Source: Deltaproteobacteria bacterium (GTDB lineage Bacteria > Myxococcota_A > Polyangia > Polyangiales > JADJMO01). Taken from it: 64,000 nucleotides of DNA. The stretch is from positions 62,001 through 126,000 of the forward strand of contig JACPFM010000083.1 of the NCBI GenBank assembly GCA_016182965.1. Reading direction: 5' to 3'. The translations under genes and the position numbers were made by a program. Every line of letters begins with the position of its first letter. Position 1 is the stretch's first letter. Under the pieces are notes generated by a model. That model had not been told where the DNA came from. It saw nothing but the letters and a program-made list of their open reading frames with translations, and ran no database searches. This document shows positions 23,817-31,928 of this stretch, one piece after another.

Positions 23817-24920
23817 TCAGGTCGCGCCTTGGGCGGGCGTGGCGCACGGCGCCGGCACCACCTCGAGCGCGGGGTAGTACCTCCGCTGGATCCACAGCGC
23901 GACGTTCACCAAACCGATGAGCACCGGCACCTCGACCAGCGGCCCGATGACCGCGGCGAGCGCGGCGCCGCTGTGGATGCCGAAGGTGGCCACCGCGACG
24001 GCGATCGCGAGCTCGAAGTTGTTCGACGCGGCGGTGAACGACAGCGTGGCCGAGCGGCTGTAGTCCGCGCGGAACCGCTTGGCCATCCAGAACGACACCG
24101 CGAACATCAAGAGGAAGTAGACGAGCAGCGGCAGCGCGATGCGCAGCACGTCGAGCGGGAGCTGCACGATGGTCTCGCCCTTGAGCGAGAACATCACCAC
24201 GATGGTGAACAAGAGCGCGACGAGCGTCAGCGGGCTGATTCGCGGGACGAACCTCGTCTGGTACCATTCGAGGCCCTTGGCCGAGACGAGCACGCGGCGG
24301 GTGAGGAACCCCGCGGCGAACGGCACGCCGAGGTAGATGGCGACGCTCTTGGCGATCTCGCCGATGGTGATCGCGACCACCACGCCCTTCAGCCCGAGCC
24401 AGGTCGGCAGGAGGGTGGCGAAGAAGTACGCGTAGATCGAGAAGAACAGGACCTGGAAGATCGAGTTGAACGCGACGAGCCCCGCGCAGTACTCGGTGTC
24501 GCCCTTGGCGAGATCGTTCCACACGATGACCATCGCGATGCACCGCGCGAGGCCGATGAGGATGAGCCCGAGCATGTACTCGGGCTTGTCGCGGAGGAAG
24601 ATCACCGCCAGCGCGAACATCAGCACCGGACCGACGACCCAGTTCTGCACCAGCGACAGCGCGAGGATGCGCTTGTTGCGAAAGACCTGCCCGAGCTCCT
24701 CGTAGCGGACCTTCGCGAGCGGCGGGTACATCATCACGATGAGCCCCACGGCGATCGGCAGCGAGGTGGTGCCGACGCTCATCTTCTGCAGGCCCGTCGC
24801 GAACGCGGGCACCCAGAGGCCGAGCGCGATGCCGAGCCCCATCGCCAGGAAGATCCACAGCGTGAGGAACCGGTCGAGGAACGAGAGCTTGCCGGCGACG
24901 CCGGGATGATGGGCGGACAT
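23817..24920 (-). CDS. acr3: Arsenite efflux transporter ACR3 (bile acid/arsenite permease family)
   Basis: 367 residues from ATG 24920. Ten hydrophobic segments. The family Cys in TM4 is in the segment GDTEYCAGLVAFNSIFQV, and the TM9 motif SFTAASNNFELAIAVAVATFG is intact, as is VEVPVLIGLV near the C-terminus. ACR3 exports As(III) (some also Sb(III)) using the proton motive force. Only 20 bp follow the arsR stop, so the two share a transcript. The gene is separated from the next ars genes by 127 bp holding two operator-like sites and a second promoter. Confidence 0.93.
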   Translation of the reverse strand: MSAHHPGVAGKLSFLDRFLTLWIFLAMGLGIALGLWVPAFATGLQKMSVGTTSLPIAVGLIVMMYPPLAKVRYEELGQVFRNKRILALSLVQNWVVGPVLMFALAVIFLRDKPEYMLGLILIGLARCIAMVIVWNDLAKGDTEYCAGLVAFNSIFQVLFFSIYAYFFATLLPTWLGLKGVVVAITIGEIAKSVAIYLGVPFAAGFLTRRVLVSAKGLEWYQTRFVPRISPLTLVALLFTIVVMFSLKGETIVQLPLDVLRIALPLLVYFLLMFAVSFWMAKRFRADYSRSATLSFTAASNNFELAIAVAVATFGIHSGAALAAVIGPLVEVPVLIGLVNVALWIQRRYYPALEVVPAPCATPAQGAT

Positions 24921-24940
24921 GGCTCGGGTGTGCTCCTCGA

Positions 24941-25270
24941 TCAGAGGCCGGCGACCAGCACCTTGAGGCGACGCAGCGCGCGGGGCTCGATGCAGTAGCA
25001 AACGCGAGGCCCGTCGACCTCGCCCTTGATGAGGCCGGCCTCCTTGAGCACCTTGAGGTGCTGGGAGACGGTCGACTGCGCGAGCGGCAGCTCGTCGACG
25101 ATGTCGCCGCACACGCACGAGGTCCGGCGGACCAGGAGCCGCACGATCTGCACGCGCGCCGGATGGCCGAGCGCCTTCGCCAGGGTCGCGAGCTCTTCGT
25201 CGGCCTCGTCGCCCTCGACCGGACGGAGATCGCGCTCCACGTTGGTGGGACCGCACGAGGTCGCTTTCAT
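24941..25270 (-). CDS. arsR: ArsR-family arsenite-responsive repressor
   Basis: 109 residues from ATG 25270. Winged-helix repressor: the recognition helix is LAQSTVSQHLKVLKEAGL (63-80), and the wing is EVDGPRVCYCI. The metalloid site is the classical alpha-3 pair C52-V-C54 (TSCVCGDIVDEL); further Cys at 6, 91 and 93 could add ligands. Binding of As(III) should release it from DNA. It is the first gene of arsR-acr3 and overlaps a palindromic site that begins at its own start codon, consistent with autoregulation. Confidence 0.93.
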   Translation of the reverse strand: MKATSCGPTNVERDLRPVEGDEADEELATLAKALGHPARVQIVRLLVRRTSCVCGDIVDELPLAQSTVSQHLKVLKEAGLIKGEVDGPRVCYCIEPRALRRLKVLVAGL

Positions 25271-25308
25271 CGTAGGATGACGATGGTCTCCCGGCGGGCC
25301 GCCGTCAA
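25268..25308 (-). promoter_or_regulatory. arsR promoter with overlapping operator (site 1)
   Basis: Minus strand: a -35 TTGACG (25303-25308) and a weak -10 CATCGT (25280-25285) with 17-bp spacing. The inverted repeat CATCG-N8-CGATG (25268-25285) covers the -10 and runs into the start codon, so the transcript would be nearly leaderless and repression would block the -10. This matches autoregulation by ArsR. Confidence 0.6.
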
Positions 25309-25325
25309 TGGCCGGGGGGCCTCGG

Positions 25326-25360
25326 TCATCAGTCGTCAGTCGTCAGTCGTCAGTCGTCAG
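25326..25360. repeat. Heptanucleotide tandem repeat upstream of arsR
   Basis: Five 7-bp units (tcatcag, then four tcgtcag). They lie about 20 bp beyond the arsR -35 and about 35 bp from the 3' end of the lipoprotein gene that follows. Seven-bp steps would shift both helical phase and any reading frame. No protein is coded here, so an effect would be on promoter spacing or transcript end. Confidence 0.8.
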
Positions 25361-25394
25361 TCGAGATGAGGAGACGACGGACGACGGGGACCGA

Positions 25395-25730
25395 TCAGCG
25401 GAAGCGCGCCCACTTGCTGGAGTTGCGCAGCCACACGAAGCGCAGCTTGCCCGTGACGGGACGCGGCGAGCTCGGCGTCGGGAAGTTCGCGAAGTGGAAG
25501 CTCACCTCGCAGGTCCCGAGCTCGCCGTCCTTGTCCTCGAAGATGTACTCCTGCACGAACCGCTGCCGGTCCTCGCCCGCGAGCGGCGCGACCGAGCAGC
25601 CGACGATGTCGTAGCGATCCTGGCTGCCCTCGTACGCGGCGAGCTCGGCGCGCACCGCGTCGCGCAGCGAGGCCTCGCGCGACTGGCAGCCCGCGATCGC
25701 CAGGGCCACGAGCAGGAGCGCGCGCCTCAC
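25395..25730 (-). CDS. Small lipoprotein of unknown function
   Basis: 111 residues from GTG 25730, chosen because GTGA overlaps the stop of the upstream gene by 4 bp. Short signal peptide with a good lipobox (LALAIAGC, Cys 15). The mature part has a helix (LRDAVRAELAAYE) then mainly beta-strands, with Cys in IVGCSVAPL and GTCEVSFHFAN that could pair. No known domain. Coupled to the membrane protein upstream, so both probably act together in the envelope. Confidence 0.7.
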   Translation of the reverse strand: MRRALLLVALAIAGCQSREASLRDAVRAELAAYEGSQDRYDIVGCSVAPLAGEDRQRFVQEYIFEDKDGELGTCEVSFHFANFPTPSSPRPVTGKLRFVWLRNSSKWARFR

Positions 25731-26638
25731 GGGTGCACCTCGAGGCGGACCGGGAACGTGCTCGGTCCGTGGTGCTTGTCCGACAGGCTGACGTACGGCG
25801 CCGGGCAGCCTGGCGCCTGCAGGAGCAGCGCCACCTCCGGCGTGCGCCAGCGTTCGATCTTGCCGCTCGTCCAGATGCGGGTCCCGTCGCCCAGCAGCAG
25901 GTACCGCGCGCCCGCCGGGAAATTGTGGCGCTGGCCGTCGCGGGTGTGGATCTCGATCTCGGTCACGTCGTCTGGGTTGGCGTCGTCGCCGGCGAAGAAG
26001 CGGATCTCGCGCAGGTTCGCCTGCGAGAACGTCTCGGTCGTCGCCCCGGAGAGCGCGTACAGCTCCGCCGCTTTCTCGCGGACGCTGTTCACCTTGCCGA
26101 CCACGGTGATCATGACGCCGCCCGGCATCTTCTGGGGGCCGGGCGTCCAGTGGTACTCGTACTGGAAGGAGATGCCCTGCACCGCGCACTTGGTGCCGTC
26201 GCGCAGCGTCAGCGTCGCGAGCCCGCGCGCGACCGCCGGGCGGGCCTCGCGGCGGCGGACGAGCAGCACGACGGCGATGACCAACGCCAGCGCGCCGAGG
26301 ATGCCGATCACGATCGGCGCGAGGCGGCGGCCCTCGTGGCCGGGCTCGTCCGGCTCGTCCGGCTCGGCCCGCTCGACGACCCGCGGCGCCATCGGACGCG
26401 CGACGAGGTACGCGAGCAGCGCGTCGCCGATGGTGTGCAGGTTCTTCGCCGCCTTCGTGGTGGCGCCGGCCTCGATCTCGCGACGGATCGCCTCGTCGAC
26501 GTGCGCGCGACGCGGCGGGCGGTCACCGGCGACGGCGAGGATGCGCTCGGCGCCCTGGCGGTAGGCGAACAGATGCTCCTCGCGAACCTGCTTGTGGTCG
26601 CGGAGCCACTGCTCGAAGCCGTCGAAGTCGAAGGCCAC
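25727..26638 (-). CDS. Single-span membrane protein of unknown function
   Basis: Start GTG 26638 is preferred because GGGAG lies 5 nt upstream; a TTG at 26686 would add 16 residues. About 303 residues. The N-terminal ~85 residues (FEQWLRDHKQVREEHLFAYRQGAERIL) look like the helical core-binding domain of tyrosine recombinases but without a catalytic domain. A Glu/Pro-rich linker leads to one transmembrane span (IVIGILGALALVIAVVLLV), then a beta-rich exported or periplasmic part with no named domain. It precedes and overlaps the lipoprotein gene by 4 bp. Confidence 0.65.
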   Translation of the reverse strand: MAFDFDGFEQWLRDHKQVREEHLFAYRQGAERILAVAGDRPPRRAHVDEAIRREIEAGATTKAAKNLHTIGDALLAYLVARPMAPRVVERAEPDEPDEPGHEGRRLAPIVIGILGALALVIAVVLLVRRREARPAVARGLATLTLRDGTKCAVQGISFQYEYHWTPGPQKMPGGVMITVVGKVNSVREKAAELYALSGATTETFSQANLREIRFFAGDDANPDDVTEIEIHTRDGQRHNFPAGARYLLLGDGTRIWTSGKIERWRTPEVALLLQAPGCPAPYVSLSDKHHGPSTFPVRLEVHP

Positions 26639-26761
26639 GCGGTCTCCCGTCCGCACCAGCGTGAACGCGCGCGCGAACGGGGGCAAGCAGGAGCGTCGTC
26701 TCGGAACACGACGCTCCGCGCCGGCCGGGCGTGCGATCGCGAAATCGTGCTCCGCGTCCGC

Positions 26762-26812
26762 GGGCTGAAGAAATCAGCCCCCCGAGCCCCTGCAGGCTGA
26801 AGAAATCAGCCC
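26762..26812. repeat. Two copies of a GGCTGA-loop-TCAGCC hairpin
   Basis: Two stems with the same loop AGAAA: GGGCTGA/TCAGCCC (26762-26780) and GGCTGA/TCAGCC (26795-26812), 14 bp apart. They look like a pair of REP elements. They differ in sequence from the hairpins near the RAYT gene at 20.1 kb. Confidence 0.75.
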
Positions 26813-27206
26813 GCCAACGCAGAGCACGGCCGGAGAGCCCACCGCCGACCCAGGCGGCACGCGCCGGCGAGGTCCCGGGGTCGCACCGTCGTGCGCAGGC
26901 GGCGGTCGGCGTGCGCGCGCGGCGCACGCCTACGATGCATATGGATATCAATTCAGTGTTTTATCGCGATGTCGTCACGCGCTCGCGATCCGGAGATGCC
27001 GGCGTCCGCCGCGGACGTTCCCGGCACGTGCCGGCAGGCGACGAGAGGCGTCGCTTCCGCGCAGGAACGGTCCTTCCACACTCCTTCCACAACGTGTCCG
27101 CACGACGCGGGGCGCGACGTCGTCGGGAGGGACAGAATATGTCCGCCGCCCGCGGAACGGGCCTTGTTGGATCGATCCTGCGGATGCAACATGCCCCCTG
27201 CGCTCG
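26813..27206 (+). promoter_or_regulatory. Promoter region of the recombination-repair operon
   Basis: 394 bp without a credible gene. An AT-rich island lies at about 26930-26970. Near the operon there are GGACA-N5-TGTCC (27130-27144) and the palindrome ggatcgatcc (27169-27178). A -35-like TTGTTG followed after 17 bp by CAACAT lies just before the first gene. None is strong enough to name a regulator. Confidence 0.4.
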
Positions 27207-28466
27207 ATGTCCATCCGCTTCATTCACGCTGCCGACATCCATCTCGACAGCCCGCTCACCGGGTTGAGCGCCTACGCCGGCGCGCCCGTCGACCTCCTGC
27301 GCACCGCCACCCGCCGCGCCTTCGAGGGCCTGGTCGACACCGCCATCTCCGAAGACGTCGACTTCATGGTCATCGCCGGCGACCTCTACGACGGCACGTG
27401 GAAGGACTTCAACACCGGCCTCTTCTTCGCCAACCAGATGGCCCGGCTCCGCCACGCCGACATCCGCGCCGTCGTCCTCCACGGCAACCACGACGCCGAG
27501 AGCGAGATCAGCGCGCGCCTCCGCCTCCCCGACAACGTCCGCGTCTTCGAGTCGCGCAAGCCCGACACCATCGCGCTCGACGACCTCCGCGTCGCCCTGC
27601 ACGGCCAGAGCTTCCGGCAGCGCGCCGTCAGCGACAACCTGGTCAAGCACTACCCCGAGCCGCGCGCCGGCTGGCTGAACATCGGCGTGCTGCACACCGC
27701 CCTCGCCGGGCGCGAAGGGCACGAGAGCTACGCGCCGTGCGACGTCGACGATCTGCGCAGCCGCGGCTACGCCTACTGGGCGCTCGGCCACGTGCACGAG
27801 CACGAGGTCGTGTGCGAAGCGCCGTGGGTCGTCTTCCCCGGCAACCTCCAGGGCCGCCACGCGCGCGAGACGGGCCCGCGCGGCGCCGTGCTGGTCACCG
27901 CCGAGGGCGACGCCGTCCTCTCGGTGTCCCGCGTCCTGGCCGACGTGCTGCGTTGGGAGCACGTCCGCGTCGACGTCGAAGGGTGCGAGACCCTCGGCGA
28001 GGTGCTCGCCCGGGCCGACGTCGCGCTCGGCCGCGTCGAGAGCCTCGCCGACGGGCGTCCCGTCGCCGCGCGCGTCACCCTCCACGGCCGCACCGCGGCG
28101 CACGGCGAGCTGTTCGGGCGCGAGCAGCACGTGCGCGCCGAGCTGCAGTCCAAGGCCTTCGAGCTCGGCGTCGACCGCGTGTGGATCGAGAAGCTCCGCG
28201 TCGACACCACCCCCGCCTGGTCCGACGACGACCTGGCCGCCCGCGGCGACGCCGTCGCCGAGCTGCGCGCCATCCTCCACGAGGCCGCCGAAGACCCCGA
28301 GTTCATGTCCACCCTCGACAAGGAGCTCGGCGACATGCTCCTCAAGCTCGCGCCCGAGGTGCGCGCGAGCGACGACCCGCTCATCTCCGCCATCCGCGAG
28401 AAGCGCCTGCGCGACGTCGTCGAGCAGGTCGGTCCCGCGCTCGTCGCGCGCGTCTCGGGGGCGTGA
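27207..28466 (+). CDS. SbcD/YhaO-type DNA repair metallophosphoesterase
   Basis: 419 residues. All Mre11/SbcD metal motifs are present: HAADIHLDSPL (near 8), IAGDLYDG (~56), LHGNHDAES (~91) and GHVHEHEV (~192). The C-terminal ~170 residues fit the YhaO subgroup of nucleases that pairs with the ATPase YhaN. Cuts DNA ends or hairpins with Mn2+ and an ATPase partner. It is the first gene of a five-gene unit, 3 bp before the yhaN start, followed by recC, recB and recD. Confidence 0.9.
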   Translation: MSIRFIHAADIHLDSPLTGLSAYAGAPVDLLRTATRRAFEGLVDTAISEDVDFMVIAGDLYDGTWKDFNTGLFFANQMARLRHADIRAVVLHGNHDAESEISARLRLPDNVRVFESRKPDTIALDDLRVALHGQSFRQRAVSDNLVKHYPEPRAGWLNIGVLHTALAGREGHESYAPCDVDDLRSRGYAYWALGHVHEHEVVCEAPWVVFPGNLQGRHARETGPRGAVLVTAEGDAVLSVSRVLADVLRWEHVRVDVEGCETLGEVLARADVALGRVESLADGRPVAARVTLHGRTAAHGELFGREQHVRAELQSKAFELGVDRVWIEKLRVDTTPAWSDDDLAARGDAVAELRAILHEAAEDPEFMSTLDKELGDMLLKLAPEVRASDDPLISAIREKRLRDVVEQVGPALVARVSGA

Positions 28467-28469
28467 CCG

Positions 28470-31400
28470 ATGCGCATCGCCCGGCTCGACCTCACCCGGT
28501 ACGGTCGCTTCACCGACCGGTCGCTCGACCTGCCCGCGGGCGAGGTCGATCTGCACCTCGTGGTCGGGCGCAACGAGGCGGGCAAGTCGACCACGCGCGC
28601 GGGGCTCTCCGAGCTCTTGTTCGGCATCGACACGCGCACGCCGTACGCGTTCCTCCACGACTACCAGTCCATGCGCATCGGCGCGGTCCTCGAGCGCGGC
28701 GAGCGCCGCCTCGTCATCCAGCGCCGCAAAGGCAACAAGAACACGCTCCTCGGCGAAGACGGCCAGCCCCTCGGCGACGGCGCGCTCGCCCCCTTCCTCG
28801 GCGCCGCCGACCGCGCGTTCTTCGAGCGCATGTTCAGCCTCGATCTCGAGGCGCTCGCCGAGGGCGGCCGCCAGCTCCTCGACGCGAAAGACGACATCGG
28901 CCGCATGCTGTTCCAGGCGAGCGGCGGCCTCGCGCGCTTCGGCGAGGTCCTCGACGAGCTCGACCGCGAGCTCGAGCAGCTGTGGGCTCCCCGAAAGAGC
29001 GGCACCCGCGCCTACTACACCGCGCACGACCAGCTCGAGGCCGCCGACAAGTCCTTCAAAGAGGGCGTCGTCCGCGCGCAGGACTTCCATCGCGCCGAGG
29101 CGGCGGTCGACGAGGCCAGGGGCGAGGTCGACCGGGCGGCGCAGCGCCACGCGACGCTGGTCCGCGAGCGCTCGAGGCTCGAGCGCATCAAGCGCGTCTC
29201 CCCGGCGCTCGCACGCCGGCGCAAGCTCCTCGACGACGTCGTCGCGCTCGCGAACGTCGCGCTGCTCCCGAGCAGCGCCGCCCGCGATCTGCAAGACGCG
29301 ACGGCGAAGATCGCCCTCGCCGACGCCGATCTCGAGCGGCTCGCCCGCGACGTCGCGCAGGCGGCGGCCACCCGCGACGCGGCCGTCGTCGACGACAAGC
29401 TCCTCTCGCACGCGGCCGACATCCGCGCCGCGGGCGAGCGTCGCCAGCAGCTCAAGAGCCACCCCGGCGAGATCGGCAACTGCATCACCGAGGTGCACCT
29501 GCTCACCAGCGAGGTCGAAGACCTCGCCGGACGGCTCGGCTGGGGGCGCGGCTCGCTCGACGACCTGCGCGCCCACATGCCCTCCGAGCTCGCGCAGCAG
29601 GAGCTCGGGCGCCTCATCGCCGGCCACGAGAAGCTGCTCCGCGAGCGCGACGCGGCCGCCAAGGCGCTCGCCGACAGGGTCGCCGAACGCAACCGCCTCG
29701 CGTCCGACCGCGATCCCTCGCGCGACGGCGGCCCGCCCGACGCCCTCGTCGACGCGCTCGAGCGCGCGCGCAAGCTGGGCGACGCCGACCGGGCGCGGCA
29801 GCGCCTCGCCGATCCGGCCAAGGCGCTGTCGAAGAAGGTCGACTCGGCGCGCAAGCAGCTCGCCCCGTGGACGGGCGACGTCGAGGCCCTCCGCGCCGTC
29901 GTGCCGCCGCCCGACGAAGAGATCGAGGCCATCGCGAGCCGCCTCGCGCGCATCGATCAAGCGCGCGATCAGGCGCGGGCCGAGCGGAGCACCGCGTCCG
30001 GCCTCCTCGATCAGCGTCGCCTCGAGGAGCGCCAGGTGCGGCGCGACGCGCGCCCCGTCACCGCCGACGAGCTCGCCGGCGCGCGCGCCGTGCGCGACGA
30101 GCGGTGGAGCGGGCTGCGCGCGTCCATCGCGGCCGGCGCCCCGCCGCGCGAAGCCGAGGTCGACGAGCTGAGTCGCCTCGTCGCCGAGGCCGACGCGCTC
30201 GCCGTTCGCCGCTTCGACGCGGCCGAGGCCTCGGTCGAGCTGCAGAAGATCCGCGCCGACATCGAGCTCGGCGACCAGCACCTCGCGTCGCTCGACGCGC
30301 GCCTCCGCGAGCACGACGAGGCGCGCGACGACGCCAGACGCGCGCTCGTCGCCCTGCAGCGCGGGCTCGGCGTCGCGCTCGACACGCCGGCGGCCCTCCG
30401 CGCGTGGGTGCACGCGCGCGCCCACGTGCTCGATCTCGCGGCGCAGACGCAGAGGTCGCCGCGGCGACCGACGAGCTGCGCGCCACGCTGACGGCCATCG
30501 GCGCGGCGACCGACGGGCGCACCTTCGCCGGCCTGGTGCGGCTCGCCACCGAGTCGGCCGCGGGGCTCGAAGGCGCGCGCCTGCGGCAGGCGCAGCTGAT
30601 CGAGCAGCTCGCCGACGTCGACCGCTCCATCCCCGAGCTCGAGCGCGCGCGCGACGAGGCCGAGCGCGCGGTCGAGGGCTGGCGCGTCGCGTTCGCCACG
30701 CAGGTCGCCGAGCTCGGCCTCGGCCGCGTGAAAGAGCCGGAGGTCGCCGGCCAGGCGCTCTCGCTCCTCCGCGAGCTCGGCGCCAAGCTCGCCGAGATCG
30801 ACGCGATCGAGACCCGGCGCATCGCCACCATGCGCCGCGAGCTCACGGCGTTCGCCGCAGAGGTCGGGCGGCTCTCGCTCGCCGTCGCCCCCGAGCTCGC
30901 CGGTCGCGACGCGATGGAGGTCGTCCCCGAGCTCGTCCAGCGCGTCGCGCGCGCCGACGAGGCGCAGCGCACGCACGTCGCGGCCGCGAACGACGTCGCG
31001 AAGTGCGAGGTCGCACGGCACGACGCCCGCGCCGCGCGCGCCGAGGCCGAGGCGAGGCTCCGTCCCCTGCTCGACGCCGCCGACCTCGCCGAGATCTCCG
31101 CGCTGCACGTCGCCGTCGAGCGCTCCGATCGCCGCCGCAAGGCCGAAGACGATCTGCGCGCGGCCGAGCAGCACCTCGTCGAGATCGGCGACGGCCGCTC
31201 CCTCGACGAGCTCGACGACGAAGCGGGCTCCGAGACCGACCCGGCGGTCATCGACGATCGACTCGCCTCGCTCGACGAGGAGCTCCGCGCGCTGTCGCAC
31301 ACCCAGAAGGACCTGGCGGTCGCCCTCGCCGACGCCCGCCGCGCGCACGAGAAGATCGCCGGCCAGGCCGACGCCGCGACCGCCGCGTCGCAGCGCAGCG

Positions 31401-31909
31401 AGGCGGTCGCGAAGATGAGCGAGGCCATCGAGCGCTACGTGCGGGTGAAGACCGCGCGCGAGCTACTCCGCTGGGCCATCGAGCGCTATCGCCGCGAGAA
31501 GCAGGGGCCGCTCCTCGCGCGCGCGAGCGAGCTGTTCGCCACGCTGACGCTCGGCGAGCTCGAGCGGCTGGTCGTCGAGTACGACGACAAGGACCAACCG
31601 CGCCTCGCCGGCGTCCGCCGCGACGGCTCGGGGGTGTCGGTCGACGGCATGAGCACCGGCACGGCCGATCAGCTGTTCCTCTCGCTGCGCATCGCGGCGC
31701 TCGAGAAGCACCTCGAGGGCGCGGCGCCGCTGCCGTTCGTCGCCGACGATCTGCTCGCCCACTTCGACGACGAGCGCGCCGGCGCGGCCTTCCGCGTGCT
31801 TTCGGAGCTCGCGCGCCGCACCCAGGTGCTGTTCTTCACCCACCACGAGCACCTGGTCGACGTCGCCCGCCGCGCGCTCGGCGACGCGTTCCACGTGGCC
31901 CGGCTCTGA
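28470..31909 (+). CDS. YhaN-type AAA/SMC-like ATPase, interrupted by a frameshift near 30440
   Basis: The gene must span 28470-31909 (3440 bp), which is not a multiple of 3. Frame 1 runs from ATG 28470 through Walker A (VGRNEAGKST, ~33-41), then long coiled coils, and closes at 30491. Good sequence continues in another frame from about 30445 (DAEVAAATDELRATL), again coiled coil, to the ABC-type C-terminal half: STGTADQLFLSLR, the Walker B-like PFVADDLLAHFDD and the FFTHHEHL loop. The intact product would be about 1146 residues. A single base is missing near 30436-30455. There is no slippery run, so a sequencing error or a real mutation is more likely than programmed frameshifting. Partner of the SbcD-like nuclease. 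Confidence 0.85.
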
Positions 31910-31928
31910 TTCTCCGGAGCGACCCGCG

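Noticed and set aside
25326..25360. Heptamer array as phase-variable coding repeat
   Set aside because: No supported gene reads through it.
26961..30425. 1154-residue minus-strand ORF opposite sbcD/yhaN
   Set aside because: GC-driven shadow; low-complexity and lies fully over genes with clear motifs.
30436..30491. Programmed -1 frameshift in yhaN
   Set aside because: No slippery heptamer or following stem seen; error or mutation is more likely.
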